Part shown: piece after piece, positions 15,254 to 24,491 of the stretch | How positions within the stretch are numbered: position 1 is the first letter of the stretch | Layout: every line of letters begins with the position of its first letter | The notes under the pieces: model-generated | Told to the model about the DNA's origin: nothing | Databases searched by the model: none | Seen by the model: the letters and a program-made list of their open reading frames with translations, nothing else | Program-made: the position numbers and the translations under genes | Assembly: GCA_963922335.1 (NCBI GenBank) | Contig: CAWUIB010000008.1 | Coordinates: 1 to 64,000, forward strand | Reading direction: 5' to 3' | DNA length: 64,000 nucleotides | Origin: CALBPI01 sp963922335 | GTDB lineage: Bacteria > Pseudomonadota > Gammaproteobacteria > Steroidobacterales > Woeseiaceae

Positions 15254-17866
15254 TTAGCGCGTTTTTTCTTTGACCCAATCAGCAACCAACCCTAAAGATT
15301 CATCGAGATTCTCCGGTTGATTTCCACCTGCCTGCGCAAAATCCGGACGTCCTCCGCCCTTCCCGCCCACGGCGTTCGCCACAACGTTGACGAGTTCCCC
15401 AGCCTTCAGGGTCTCGATTAGCGGCTTTGAGACGCCCGCAGCGAGACGAACCTTATCGCCCTCCGCGGTACCCAAAACCACAACGCTTTTGGGCCCGAGT
15501 TTGTCTTTCAGTTGATCGACGGCATCGCGAAGCGATTTGGCGTCCGCGCCGTCCACCCGCGTCGCTAGCACCTTTACGTCTCCAACTGCTACCGCCGAAG
15601 CGGTCAGGTCCGTACTCCCGCCGGACACCAATTGCTGGCGGAGAGACGCCAATTCCTTTTCGAGCGATTTTCCGCGCGCCACTAACTGCTCGACCTTCAT
15701 TACGGCCTCTTCCGGCGCAGCTTTCATGCGAGCGGCCACTTCCGAGAGCGCCTTCGCCTGTTGTCGCGCGAATGACAGCGCAGCGGTTCCGGTTACCGCT
15801 TCAATACGTCGAACGCCAGCCGCCACACCAGACTCCGAAACCACTCTGAACGAGCCAATATCGCCCGTGCGACTGACATGTGTCCCGCCACACAGCTCCA
15901 TCGAGGTTCCGCCTAGCCGCAAGACCCGTACATCGTCGTCGTATTTCTCACCGAACAGCGCCATGGCACCCGCCTCGACCGCATCGTCGAAAGCCATGAC
16001 GTTGGTCTCAGCCGCATGATTGGCGATGATCTCGGCGTTAACCTGATCTTCGATCAGGTCCAACTCTTCCCGCGTCACCGGCTGTTCGTGCGCGAAGTCG
16101 AAACGCAATTTCTCTGCGTCTACCAGCGATCCTTTCTGTACGACATGCTCGCCCAGTATGTGTCGCAACGCCGAGTGCAGCAGGTGCGTTGCCGAGTGAT
16201 TGCGACGTATTAATGCGCGACGCCCACCGTCTACAACCGCCTCCAGCCTCTGGCCGACACTGAGCGTACCGATGCGCTGCGATCCGACATGCACATGCGC
16301 CGCGTTATCCTTACGCGTGTCCTGAACGTCAAACTGGCCGTCCGGCCCTTCCAATACCCCGGTGTCGCCGACCTGCCCACCGCTCTCCGCGTAGAAGGGC
16401 GTCGTATCGAGCACCACCACCGCAGACTGCCCAGCCTCGACCTCTTGAACCTCCGCGCCGTCTACAAAGATGGCGACGACCTCGCGCTCTTCATCGTGCT
16501 CAGACTCGTAGCCGGAGAAGTCCGTCGCAACATCGAGATTCAACGCGTCTGAGCCCGCAGCACCGAACTTGCTCGCCGCCTTTGCCCGCGCTCTCTGCGC
16601 GGCCATTGCACGCTCAAAGCCGACCTCGTCGACGCTGAGGCCTCGCTCGCGCGCCATATCAGCGGTCAGGTCCATCGGAAAGCCGTAGGTGTCGTAGAGT
16701 TTGAAGACCAGCTCTCCGTCGAGCACCTCTCCATCGAGATCGGCCATAGCCGCCTCGAGCATGCTCATGCCCTGCTCGATCGTCTCAGCAAAACGTTGTT
16801 CTTCGCGCAGTAACACGTCGACAACTTTCGACTCCGCTTTGTGTAATTCCGGATAGGCCTCGCCCATTTCCTTAGCCAGTGCCGCAACCAGCTTGTGGAA
16901 GAACGGCTCGCGTTGCCCGAGCATGTATCCATGTCGGATGGCGCGGCGAATGATCCGACGCAAGACATAACCGCGACCCTCGTTTGATGGCCGCACGCCA
17001 TCGGTCACGAGAAAAGCACAAGCCCGGATGTGATCCGCGATGACTCTGAGGGAGGCGTTGTCGCTGAACGGAACGCCGACAGCTGCCGCAACCGCCTCAA
17101 TCAGGCGACGAAAAATATCGGTGTCATAGATCGTGTGGACACCCTGCATAACGGCAGAGACACGCTCGAGACCCATGCCGGTATCGACCGAGGGCTTGGG
17201 CAGGGGCGTCAGCTCACCTGATGCGTCTCGATCAAACTGCATGAACACAAGGTTCCAGATTTCGACGTAACGATCGCCGTCCTCATCCGGGGAGCCCGGC
17301 GGGCCGCCGGCAACCTCGGGGCCATGATCGAAAAAGATTTCACTGCAGGGCCCGCAGGGGCCGGTGTCACCCATCTGCCAGAAGTTGTCTTTTTCATCCA
17401 GGCGGGAAATCCGGTCGGCGGGAACGCCAATATCATCGCGCCAGATTGCTGCAGCTTCGTCATCCTCGCGGAAGACAGTCACCCACAGGCGCTCCTCAGG
17501 AATCTCCAGCACCTCGGTGACAAACGACCAGGCAAACCGAATTGCATCCCGCTTGAAGTAATCACCAAAGCTGAAATTGCCGAGCATCTCGAAGAAGGTG
17601 AGGTGCCGCGCGGTATATCCGACGTTCTCGAGATCGTTGTGCTTGCCACCCGCACGAACGCACCGCTGGGACGTGGTCGCGCGCTGATATGCGCGTTGTT
17701 CACTGCCGAGGAAAACATCTTTGAACTGCACCATGCCCGCGTTGGTGAATAACAACGTGGGATCGTTGCCCGGGACGAGCGGCGAGCTCGGGACAACGGT
17801 GTGGTCCTGTTCGGCAAAATAGCCGAGAAATGCGGCGCGAAGCTCGCTGGCGGTTAGAGTTTTCAT
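15254..17866 (-). CDS. alaS: Alanine-tRNA ligase
   Basis: An 870-residue class II synthetase, of usual length. The N-terminus MKTLTASELRAAFLGYFAEQ begins the catalytic domain, with motif 1 region PSSPLVPGNDPTLLFTNAGM. The editing domain carries the zinc-binding HSATHLLHSALRH near residue 560 and CGGTHVSRTG near 665. The C-terminal DHHA1-like oligomerisation domain ends in GGGRPDFAQAGG. It charges tRNA-Ala and clears mischarged Ser and Gly. It follows recX by 28 bases, so it is probably co-transcribed with recA-recX. Confidence 0.98.
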   Translation of the reverse strand: MKTLTASELRAAFLGYFAEQDHTVVPSSPLVPGNDPTLLFTNAGMVQFKDVFLGSEQRAYQRATTSQRCVRAGGKHNDLENVGYTARHLTFFEMLGNFSFGDYFKRDAIRFAWSFVTEVLEIPEERLWVTVFREDDEAAAIWRDDIGVPADRISRLDEKDNFWQMGDTGPCGPCSEIFFDHGPEVAGGPPGSPDEDGDRYVEIWNLVFMQFDRDASGELTPLPKPSVDTGMGLERVSAVMQGVHTIYDTDIFRRLIEAVAAAVGVPFSDNASLRVIADHIRACAFLVTDGVRPSNEGRGYVLRRIIRRAIRHGYMLGQREPFFHKLVAALAKEMGEAYPELHKAESKVVDVLLREEQRFAETIEQGMSMLEAAMADLDGEVLDGELVFKLYDTYGFPMDLTADMARERGLSVDEVGFERAMAAQRARAKAASKFGAAGSDALNLDVATDFSGYESEHDEEREVVAIFVDGAEVQEVEAGQSAVVVLDTTPFYAESGGQVGDTGVLEGPDGQFDVQDTRKDNAAHVHVGSQRIGTLSVGQRLEAVVDGGRRALIRRNHSATHLLHSALRHILGEHVVQKGSLVDAEKLRFDFAHEQPVTREELDLIEDQVNAEIIANHAAETNVMAFDDAVEAGAMALFGEKYDDDVRVLRLGGTSMELCGGTHVSRTGDIGSFRVVSESGVAAGVRRIEAVTGTAALSFARQQAKALSEVAARMKAAPEEAVMKVEQLVARGKSLEKELASLRQQLVSGGSTDLTASAVAVGDVKVLATRVDGADAKSLRDAVDQLKDKLGPKSVVVLGTAEGDKVRLAAGVSKPLIETLKAGELVNVVANAVGGKGGGRPDFAQAGGNQPENLDESLGLVADWVKEKTR

Positions 17867-17894
17867 AGCCGCCGAATTATTCCACAGGCAGCGG

Positions 17895-18353
17895 TCAGGA
17901 CATAGCGACCGAAATCTGTTCTTGCGAAAAACCTCGGTAGGTTAGAAATCGCATCTGTTTGGCTTTGAGTTCGAAATTCTCGGGAACGGCCTCGCCATAT
18001 TTGCGCACCCGGACGTCTCGAGCCAGCGCTCCCCAGTCGAACTCGCTGTCGCGCAGCGCATCATCCACCAACGCATCGCTCAATCGCTTCGCACGCAGCT
18101 CCGCGCGAATACGCTGCGGGCCTTTACCTTGCCGAAATCGGCTCGACACAAATGCCTCAGCGAAGCGCCTGTCCGACTGCAACCCCTCCTCGCGCAGGCG
18201 AGAGAGCTCTGCGACCACGACCTCTGGCTCGAAACCCCGGTCGCAGAGTTTGTCGACTAACTCGTCGAATCCATGCTCGCGCCGGGCCAGCGCGTCCATC
18301 GCGCGCTTGCGGCACTGGTTCGGCGACAGGCTCGACGATTTCGGGTCGCTCAC
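17895..18353 (-). CDS. recX: RecA regulator RecX
   Basis: A 152-residue helical-repeat protein that dampens RecA filament activity. Family phrases are RKRAMDALARREHGFDELVD, RLREEGLQSDRRFAEAFVSS and FLTYRGFSQEQI. The GTG start (18353) overlaps the recA stop by four bases, so its level follows recA translation. Confidence 0.95.
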   Translation of the reverse strand: MSDPKSSSLSPNQCRKRAMDALARREHGFDELVDKLCDRGFEPEVVVAELSRLREEGLQSDRRFAEAFVSSRFRQGKGPQRIRAELRAKRLSDALVDDALRDSEFDWGALARDVRVRKYGEAVPENFELKAKQMRFLTYRGFSQEQISVAMS

Positions 18354-19387
18354 GCTTCTTCGGGTTCGTTCTCTTCTTCGGCCTCAATCGCCTCAGGATT
18401 TGGCAGGAGCACGCCACGAATTCGCGCTTCGATATCGTTGGCAATATCCGGATTGGTCTTGAGGAATTCGCGGACATTTTCCTTGCCCTGCCCGATGCGA
18501 TCGCCGTTGTAGCTGTACCAGGAGCCCGCCTTATCGACGATGCCGTTGGCCACACCGAGATCGATCAGCTCACCCTCCAGGGAGATGCCCTGTCCATAAA
18601 GAATCTCGAATTCCGCAATCCGGAATGGCGGCGATACCTTGTTCTTCACGACTTTGACGCGCGTCTGGTTGCCAACCACTTCATCGCCCTTCTTGATCGC
18701 GCCAATGCGGCGAATGTCCAGGCGCACCGAGGAGTAGAACTTCAGCGCGTTACCGCCCGTCGTCGTCTCCGGGCTGCCGAACATGACGCCGATCTTCATG
18801 CGAATCTGGTTGATGAAAATCACCATCGCGTTGGATCGTTTGATGTTACCGGTCAGTTTCCGTAGCGCCTGCGACATCAATCGCGCCTGCAGGCCGACGT
18901 GCGAGTCACCCATCTCGCCCTCGATTTCCGCTTTCGGCGTCAACGCAGCCACCGAATCGACCACAATCACGTCGACCGCCCCGGAGCGCACCAGCATGTC
19001 GGTGATCTCGAGCGCTTGCTCGCCCGTGTCGGGTTGCGACACCAGGAGATCATCGACGTTCACGCCGAGTCTCTCGGCATATTGCGGATCCAGCGCGTGT
19101 TCGGCATCAACGAACGCCGCCGTGCCGCCGGCCTTCTGAGCCTCGGCAACGACCTGCAAGGTCAATGTGGTTTTACCCGAGGACTCCGGGCCATAGATCT
19201 CAACGACTCGGCCTTTCGGCAGCCCGCCAATGCCCAGCGCGACGTCCAGGCCGATGGAACCCGTCGAAACCGCCTCGACGTTCTTGCTGGCAGAGCCATC
19301 GCCCAGCCGCATGACCGAGCCTTTGCCGAACTGTTTCTCGATTTGCCCGAGGGCGGCGGCGAGTGCTTTTTTTCTGTTGTCGTCCAT
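18350..19387 (-). CDS. recA: Recombinase RecA
   Basis: A 345-residue recombinase for homologous recombination and SOS induction. Visible are Walker A GPESSGKTT (near 67-75), MAW-type EIYGPES, Walker B VIVVDSVAAL, the L1/L2 loop regions and QIRMKIGVMFGSPETTTGGN. The acidic C-terminal tail (EAIEAEEENEPEEA) is normal. A LexA box lies 43 bases upstream. Confidence 0.99.
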   Translation of the reverse strand: MDDNRKKALAAALGQIEKQFGKGSVMRLGDGSASKNVEAVSTGSIGLDVALGIGGLPKGRVVEIYGPESSGKTTLTLQVVAEAQKAGGTAAFVDAEHALDPQYAERLGVNVDDLLVSQPDTGEQALEITDMLVRSGAVDVIVVDSVAALTPKAEIEGEMGDSHVGLQARLMSQALRKLTGNIKRSNAMVIFINQIRMKIGVMFGSPETTTGGNALKFYSSVRLDIRRIGAIKKGDEVVGNQTRVKVVKNKVSPPFRIAEFEILYGQGISLEGELIDLGVANGIVDKAGSWYSYNGDRIGQGKENVREFLKTNPDIANDIEARIRGVLLPNPEAIEAEEENEPEEA

Positions 19388-19429
19388 TTTTGATATCGCT
19401 CCGGCGAGATTGGCTCCCGCATCAAACTA

Positions 19430-19445
19430 CTGTATGGATAAACAG
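19430..19445. promoter_or_regulatory. LexA (SOS) box of recA
   Basis: CTGTATGGATAAACAG fits CTG-N10-CAG, the gammaproteobacterial LexA operator. It is 43-58 bases upstream of the recA ATG, where repression of recA is expected. Confidence 0.85.
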
Positions 19446-19515
19446 ATTATTCCATAACTCTGCGGTAAATGCAGCGTGGCGTTTCTGGACGACTGAACAG
19501 GATTTAAAGTTGGTT

Positions 19516-20040
19516 TCAGCTGATCTGCGCAAGCTGTTGATCCAGCTCGCAGAGCACCCAGGCGACCGTCTTGGCGCGTACCTCATCGCGATCACCACGG
19601 AATCGCTCCATGCGCGCAATCGTACTCTCAGCCGATGACCAGGCCGCCCACACGGTACCCACCGGCTTGTCCGGCGTGCCACCTCCGGGGCCCGCCACGC
19701 CGCTCGTCGCAACGGCATAGTCGGCGCCGGCAAGCAGCCGCACGCCTTCGGCCATCTGCTTAACCACCGACTCGCTGACCGCACCATGAGTCTGCAGCGA
19801 AGCCTCACTCACACCCAGTAACTGCATCTTGGCCGCGTTCGCGTAGCTCACGACCCCATAACCGAACCATGCGGAACTGCCAGGCAGATCGGTGAGCAAC
19901 TTCGCAATCCAGCCCCCGGTGCAGGATTCAGCTGCCGCCAATGTCTGCCCTCGCTCGGTCAACATTGTCGCCAGTCCCTGGACTGCGCGCTCCGCCTGCA
20001 CCAGCGGCGGCTGGCCGGGCCTCGGAAACACTCCGGTCAA
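19516..20040 (-). CDS. pncC: CinA C-terminal-type nicotinamide-nucleotide amidase
   Basis: A 174-residue stand-alone CinA C-terminal domain that converts NMN to nicotinate mononucleotide in NAD salvage. The active-site region AESCTGGWIAKLL and the signature TSGVAGPGGGTPDKPVGTVW are intact. The TTG start at 20040 overlaps the stop of the glycosyltransferase by four bases. Its position just before recA is widely conserved. The N-terminal MoaB-like CinA domain is absent, as usual for PncC. Confidence 0.93.
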   Translation of the reverse strand: MTGVFPRPGQPPLVQAERAVQGLATMLTERGQTLAAAESCTGGWIAKLLTDLPGSSAWFGYGVVSYANAAKMQLLGVSEASLQTHGAVSESVVKQMAEGVRLLAGADYAVATSGVAGPGGGTPDKPVGTVWAAWSSAESTIARMERFRGDRDEVRAKTVAWVLCELDQQLAQIS

Positions 20041-21128
20041 GTCACTTCTCCTGCGAGCACGTCGTAGAGTGCAGCATACCGCTGCACCATCCGCTCGATC
20101 GAAAATGATTCGGCCACGCGCCGCCTCGCGTTGGCACCCATCTTGGCGCGCAGGTCCGAATCACCCAGCAGGTGTCCGATTGCGGCAGCCAAAGCCACGC
20201 TGTCCTCCGGAGCGACCAGCAGACCGGTGTGTTCGTGCGCCACCACCTCGACGACCCCGCCGGCCTTGAAGCCGACGATCGGCACTCCAAGCGCGCCCGC
20301 TTGCAGCAAGCTCACGCCTAGCCCCTCCTTAAGCGCTGGATGCACGAGCAGGGTCAGGCTACCCATCAACTGCAAGAGATCATCGCGAAATCCTGCGAAC
20401 ACCACGGTCTCGGAAAGGCCGAGGTTTTCCACCTGCGCTTGCAGCTCCGATTCAAGTGGCCCCTGACCAAAAAAAACCACACGCAACTTGGGGAACCGAT
20501 CGCGCAAACCCGGCAACCCTTCGATCAGGAATCGGTGCCCTTTGCGGTCGATGAGCTGCGCGACAACGCCAATCACCAGCGTGTCTTCGGAGCAATCCGC
20601 GAGGATGGATCGAACATCCGTTTGCGGTGCCGCGGCGAGCGCCTCACTGTCGACCGCGCTGCGGATAGTGAGGAGCAACTCCTCGGGCACAGCGGCCGCC
20701 TTCAGGACATCCGCGATCGCGTCACTGATCGCAACCACCCGACGGAAGCGCCGGCGCATAAGCCCACGCAATAAGCGGCCGGGTGGGTTGTCGACACGCC
20801 GCGTCAGAATCACCGGACAGCGCGCCAAGGTGCACGCCAGAGGCCCAAGCCAATCCGCGCCACGCCGACTGTGAACGTGCACCAGATCAACCGACTCCCG
20901 GCGCAACCACCGAGCGAGCCGTAGCGCCGCGAACACGTCATGCTCACCGGAGTACCGCAGCGCCAGATGCGGTTGCCCCTGACGCACTGACCACCGTTGA
21001 AGGGCGCTGTTCCGAGGCGTCACAAGCACGTGTTCGTGGTCACCGTCTCGCGTGGCGTCGAGCAGGTAACGCACCTGCGCGGCGCCGCCGTAGTTATGGC
21101 GGCCGAATTCGAGGTGAGCGATTTTCAC
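20037..21128 (-). CDS. GT4-type glycosyltransferase
   Basis: About 363 residues with the two Rossmann-like halves of GT4/GT-B enzymes. GTG 21128 gives KIAHLEFGRHNYGGAAQ, the normal GT4 N-terminus; ATG at 21164 or 21212 would add 12 or 28 residues, and the last overlaps mutS. Motifs include VHVHSRRGADWLG, VIGVVAQLIDRKGHRFLIEG and the sugar-nucleotide-binding HPALKEGLGVSLLQAGALG with its E-x7-E pattern. It may modify LPS or another surface glycan. The acceptor is unknown, and no other glycan genes are adjacent. It is coupled to pncC. Confidence 0.85.
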   Translation of the reverse strand: MKIAHLEFGRHNYGGAAQVRYLLDATRDGDHEHVLVTPRNSALQRWSVRQGQPHLALRYSGEHDVFAALRLARWLRRESVDLVHVHSRRGADWLGPLACTLARCPVILTRRVDNPPGRLLRGLMRRRFRRVVAISDAIADVLKAAAVPEELLLTIRSAVDSEALAAAPQTDVRSILADCSEDTLVIGVVAQLIDRKGHRFLIEGLPGLRDRFPKLRVVFFGQGPLESELQAQVENLGLSETVVFAGFRDDLLQLMGSLTLLVHPALKEGLGVSLLQAGALGVPIVGFKAGGVVEVVAHEHTGLLVAPEDSVALAAAIGHLLGDSDLRAKMGANARRRVAESFSIERMVQRYAALYDVLAGEVT

Positions 21129-21210
21129 GGGCGCATCGTGACACGTTCGACTTGTCGTGAACATCTCGCTAGCATCCAGAACCGTTTCGCGAGCAATCGA
21201 TCCCCAACGC

Positions 21211-23799
21211 ATGGCCGACGCCTCTCAGCACACACCCATGATGCGCCAGTACCTGGCGTTAAAGGCCGGCTACCCGGACACACTCCTGTTTTATCGAATG
21301 GGCGACTTCTATGAGTTGTTCAACGAGGACGCTGTGCGTGCGGCCGGTTTGATCGACATCACGCTGACCGCGCGTGGCAAATCCGCCGGCGAGCCGATTC
21401 CGATGGCGGGTGTGCCTTATCACGCGGCGGACGGCTACATCGCAAAGTTACTAGCGCTGGGCGAGTCAGTAGCGATCTGTGAACAGGTGGGGGATCCCGC
21501 CACGAGCAAGGGACCCGTCGAGCGTGAGGTCGTGCGCATTGTGACGCCGGGCACGCTGACCGACGAATCCCTGCTCGATGCGCGGCCCAGCATAGTTGCT
21601 GCGATTTGCTGGCAGAAGGACGGTGTCGGCGTTGCCGCATTGGAACTTGCGGCTGGTCGCTTCGAAGTGTCACTGGTTGGCACGAGTGTCGACGACATCG
21701 CCTCCGAACTCGCTCGACTAGGCGCCGCGGAGGTGTTGTTCAGGGAAGCGGATGAAGCGCGCCTCACCGCGCTGAAGACACAGTGGCCAGGTGTAGTCTG
21801 GCAGGCCAGCCACGACTGGCACTTCGATCCCGAAACCGCGGAACGATTGCTGGTCGAGCACTTCGGTACGCGCGACCTGTCGGGCTTCGGCTTGGTTGAG
21901 ACCGACGCCCGCATCATGGCGTGCGGCGCATTGCTGGAGTACGCACAGCGCACGCAAAAACGCGCTTTGCCGCACGTCAGGAGCTTGCGGGTCAGAGACG
22001 TCGACACGCATGTCAAACTGGATGCGACTACGCGACGCAACCTGGAACTCGATACGAGCCTGTCGGATAACCCCGCACTGACTGTGGCTGGTGTTCTTGA
22101 CCACTGCGCAACTGCGATGGGCAGCCGTTTGTTGCGGCGTTGGCTGCGCGAACCACTGACTGACGATGCATCGCTCAACGCCCGCTATGACGCCATTGAG
22201 GCGTTGGCCGATGTCAGTGCACGAACGCGGCTCAATAGCGCGCTGGAGCGCTGTGGCGACGTAGAACGCATTCTCGCGCGCATCGCGTTGCGTCGTGCAG
22301 GACCGCGTGACCTGGCACGCCTCTGCGTTACCCTCAGCGTATTGCCTGAAGTTGCGCAGGCACTGGAGCTGCTCGACGGATCGCTGCTCAGTACGCTTCG
22401 CGCCGAGCTCGGTGACCATGCGAGCCTCGCGCACCACCTTGGTGTTGCAATTCAGGAGACACCGCCCGCATTCCTGCGCGACGGTGATGTCTTCAAGAGC
22501 GGGTTCGACGCCAGACTCGATGAGCTGCGCGAGATACGCGATAACGCGAACGGCTTTCTCGAGGCCTTGGAGGTACGTGAGCGCGAGCGCACCGGTCTGG
22601 CAACCCTGAAGGTGGGCTACAACCGGGTCCATGGCTATTACATCGAAATCAGCAAGGCGCAGGCTGTCGATGCGCCGGAAGAATACACGCGCCGCCAAAC
22701 CTTGAAAGCAGCCGAACGCTACATCACTCCCGAGCTGAAGCGCTTCGAGGATCAGGTGCTCGGCGCACGTGACAAGGCCATGGCCCGCGAGCGGGAGTTG
22801 TTTGAGCAGCTGATCGACGAATTGCAGGCGGAATTGCCTGACTTGCAAACAACGGCAGGCGCGCTCTCCGCAATCGATGTCATTACCAATCTCGCCGACG
22901 TTCGCGAACGACTCCAACTGGTCCGGCCGGAACTCGTCGACCAACCGGTGATCGAAGTCGAGGGCGGGCGGCATCTGGTGGTGGAACACGCACTCGGCGA
23001 CCGGTTTGTTCCGAACGATTTGCGAATGGATGCCCAACGCCGGTTGCTCGTAATCACCGGACCCAACATGGGCGGTAAATCGACGTTCATGCGCCAAACC
23101 GCGCTGTTGGTCATCCTCGCGCGCATGGGCAGCTTTGTGCCAGCAACAGCAATGCGCCTCGGACCGATAGATCGCGTGTTCACACGCATCGGAGCCAGTG
23201 ACGATCTCGCGGGTGGGCGCTCCACCTTCATGGTGGAGATGACCGAGACCGCTAACATCCTGCACAACGCGACAGAGCATAGTCTTGTTCTGATGGACGA
23301 AATCGGTCGCGGCACGAGCACCTTTGACGGACTATCGCTGGCCTGGGCAGCAGCGGACCACATGGCCTCAACGGTGCGCGCGTTCACGCTGTTCGCAACA
23401 CACTACTTCGAACTCACGGGCTTGCCGCAAAGCCAGCCGACCGCGGCGAATGTGCATCTCGATGCGACGGACCACAACGGGCGCCTCGTGTTCTTGCACA
23501 GTGTTAAACCCGGTCCTGCGAATCAGAGTTATGGCCTGCAGGTCGCCGCACTCGCCGGTGTTCCTCGCGCAGTCGTCAAACGCGCCCGTCGTTACCTCGC
23601 CCATCTGGAAGCGAATCAAGGCGGCGGTGATACGGGCCAGACCTCCCTGGACTTCAGCGCTGTAGAGCCCGAAGCGGAGGGATTGAGCGAAAGCGAGGCG
23701 GCGATCATCGATGCCGTTAGCGGTCTTGACCCTGATGGGTTGTCTCCGCGAGATGCGCTTGAACTCATCTATCAATTGGCCGCACTCAGCAAACGCTAG
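21211..23799 (+). CDS. mutS: DNA mismatch repair protein MutS
   Basis: An 862-residue mismatch sensor. ATG 21211 (MADASQHTPMMRQYLALK) is preferred over an upstream ATG at 21157. The Phe-x-Glu mismatch wedge lies in FYRMGDFYELF. The core and clamp domains follow, then the ATPase with Walker A GPNMGGKST and the signature region DEIGRGTSTFDGLSLAWA. The C-terminus DALELIYQLAAL is the tetramer/beta-clamp end. It is divergent from the glycosyltransferase gene with a very short gap, and it converges on a hydrolase gene with two bases between stops. Confidence 0.98.
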   Translation: MADASQHTPMMRQYLALKAGYPDTLLFYRMGDFYELFNEDAVRAAGLIDITLTARGKSAGEPIPMAGVPYHAADGYIAKLLALGESVAICEQVGDPATSKGPVEREVVRIVTPGTLTDESLLDARPSIVAAICWQKDGVGVAALELAAGRFEVSLVGTSVDDIASELARLGAAEVLFREADEARLTALKTQWPGVVWQASHDWHFDPETAERLLVEHFGTRDLSGFGLVETDARIMACGALLEYAQRTQKRALPHVRSLRVRDVDTHVKLDATTRRNLELDTSLSDNPALTVAGVLDHCATAMGSRLLRRWLREPLTDDASLNARYDAIEALADVSARTRLNSALERCGDVERILARIALRRAGPRDLARLCVTLSVLPEVAQALELLDGSLLSTLRAELGDHASLAHHLGVAIQETPPAFLRDGDVFKSGFDARLDELREIRDNANGFLEALEVRERERTGLATLKVGYNRVHGYYIEISKAQAVDAPEEYTRRQTLKAAERYITPELKRFEDQVLGARDKAMARERELFEQLIDELQAELPDLQTTAGALSAIDVITNLADVRERLQLVRPELVDQPVIEVEGGRHLVVEHALGDRFVPNDLRMDAQRRLLVITGPNMGGKSTFMRQTALLVILARMGSFVPATAMRLGPIDRVFTRIGASDDLAGGRSTFMVEMTETANILHNATEHSLVLMDEIGRGTSTFDGLSLAWAAADHMASTVRAFTLFATHYFELTGLPQSQPTAANVHLDATDHNGRLVFLHSVKPGPANQSYGLQVAALAGVPRAVVKRARRYLAHLEANQGGGDTGQTSLDFSAVEPEAEGLSESEAAIIDAVSGLDPDGLSPRDALELIYQLAALSKR

Positions 23800-23801
23800 C
23801 C

Positions 23802-24491
23802 TCAGGACATTTCACGGAGTTTCTTGTGCTCGCGATTGAATCGACCATGGTTCAGGAACGCGGCGACTTGATCGGTTACCTCGCGAGACGTCACGAGCGT
23901 CGTGTGTGTTGCCGCGAGCTTGAGGTGATCGGTCAGCAAGGGAGAGTGCGTCTCTTCGACCGCAACCGTACCGTCATTGGGCTCGGGTAGATTTGTAACG
24001 ACGCGACCAAGACCCACGCCTAGCGTGCCGGCGATCATCCCAATTTCCCTGACCTCAAAACAGGGCGCCCAGCGAGACGCATCCTGCGCGAGCACTTCCT
24101 CCACCAGGGACTGCCCAAGCAGACTCTCATCGCCCGGCAGCATCGCAATGCGCTCGGCGGCGACGCCAGCGGCTAGCGGGGTGCCCAACATCACCACCCG
24201 ACCGGGCGGTGCTGCATCCCACTCGGACAGCATCTTGAGGATGACAAGTCCACCGAGACTGTGGCCGACAAAATGACACTGACTTCCTGCACGTGGCCTT
24301 AGCTCATGCTCGGCAAACTCACGCAGATGTTTGGCGTTCTGCTCGAGCGTCGCACGCACCGTGCGGTAGTGAAGTTGGCGCGTATCAAAGCGGTAGCGGT
24401 CGGTCAGTCGCCGCCGCATTACGTTGGCTTCGGTGCCGTTGAGCCAGAGCCCATGCACCATCATGACATGAGCGGTCTCGCCGTCTGTCAC
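23802..24491 (-). CDS. Alpha/beta-hydrolase (lipase/esterase-like)
   Basis: A 229-residue serine hydrolase. MMVHGLWLNG gives the oxyanion HG motif near residue 12. The nucleophile elbow is GHSLGG (Ser near residue 75), and a late His in ATHTTLV could complete the triad. The pattern resembles PGAP1/lipase-like single-domain enzymes; the substrate is unknown. No signal peptide is seen, so it is cytoplasmic. The GTG start overlaps the aspS stop by four bases, making it the last gene of an aspS operon. Confidence 0.82.
   Translation of the reverse strand: MTDGETAHVMMVHGLWLNGTEANVMRRRLTDRYRFDTRQLHYRTVRATLEQNAKHLREFAEHELRPRAGSQCHFVGHSLGGLVILKMLSEWDAAPPGRVVMLGTPLAAGVAAERIAMLPGDESLLGQSLVEEVLAQDASRWAPCFEVREIGMIAGTLGVGLGRVVTNLPEPNDGTVAVEETHSPLLTDHLKLAATHTTLVTSREVTDQVAAFLNHGRFNREHKKLREMS

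Noticed and set aside
21718..23280. 520-codon open frame antisense to mutS
   Set aside because: It lies wholly opposite a strongly conserved gene; such frames arise from GC-rich codon bias and its translation resembles no family.
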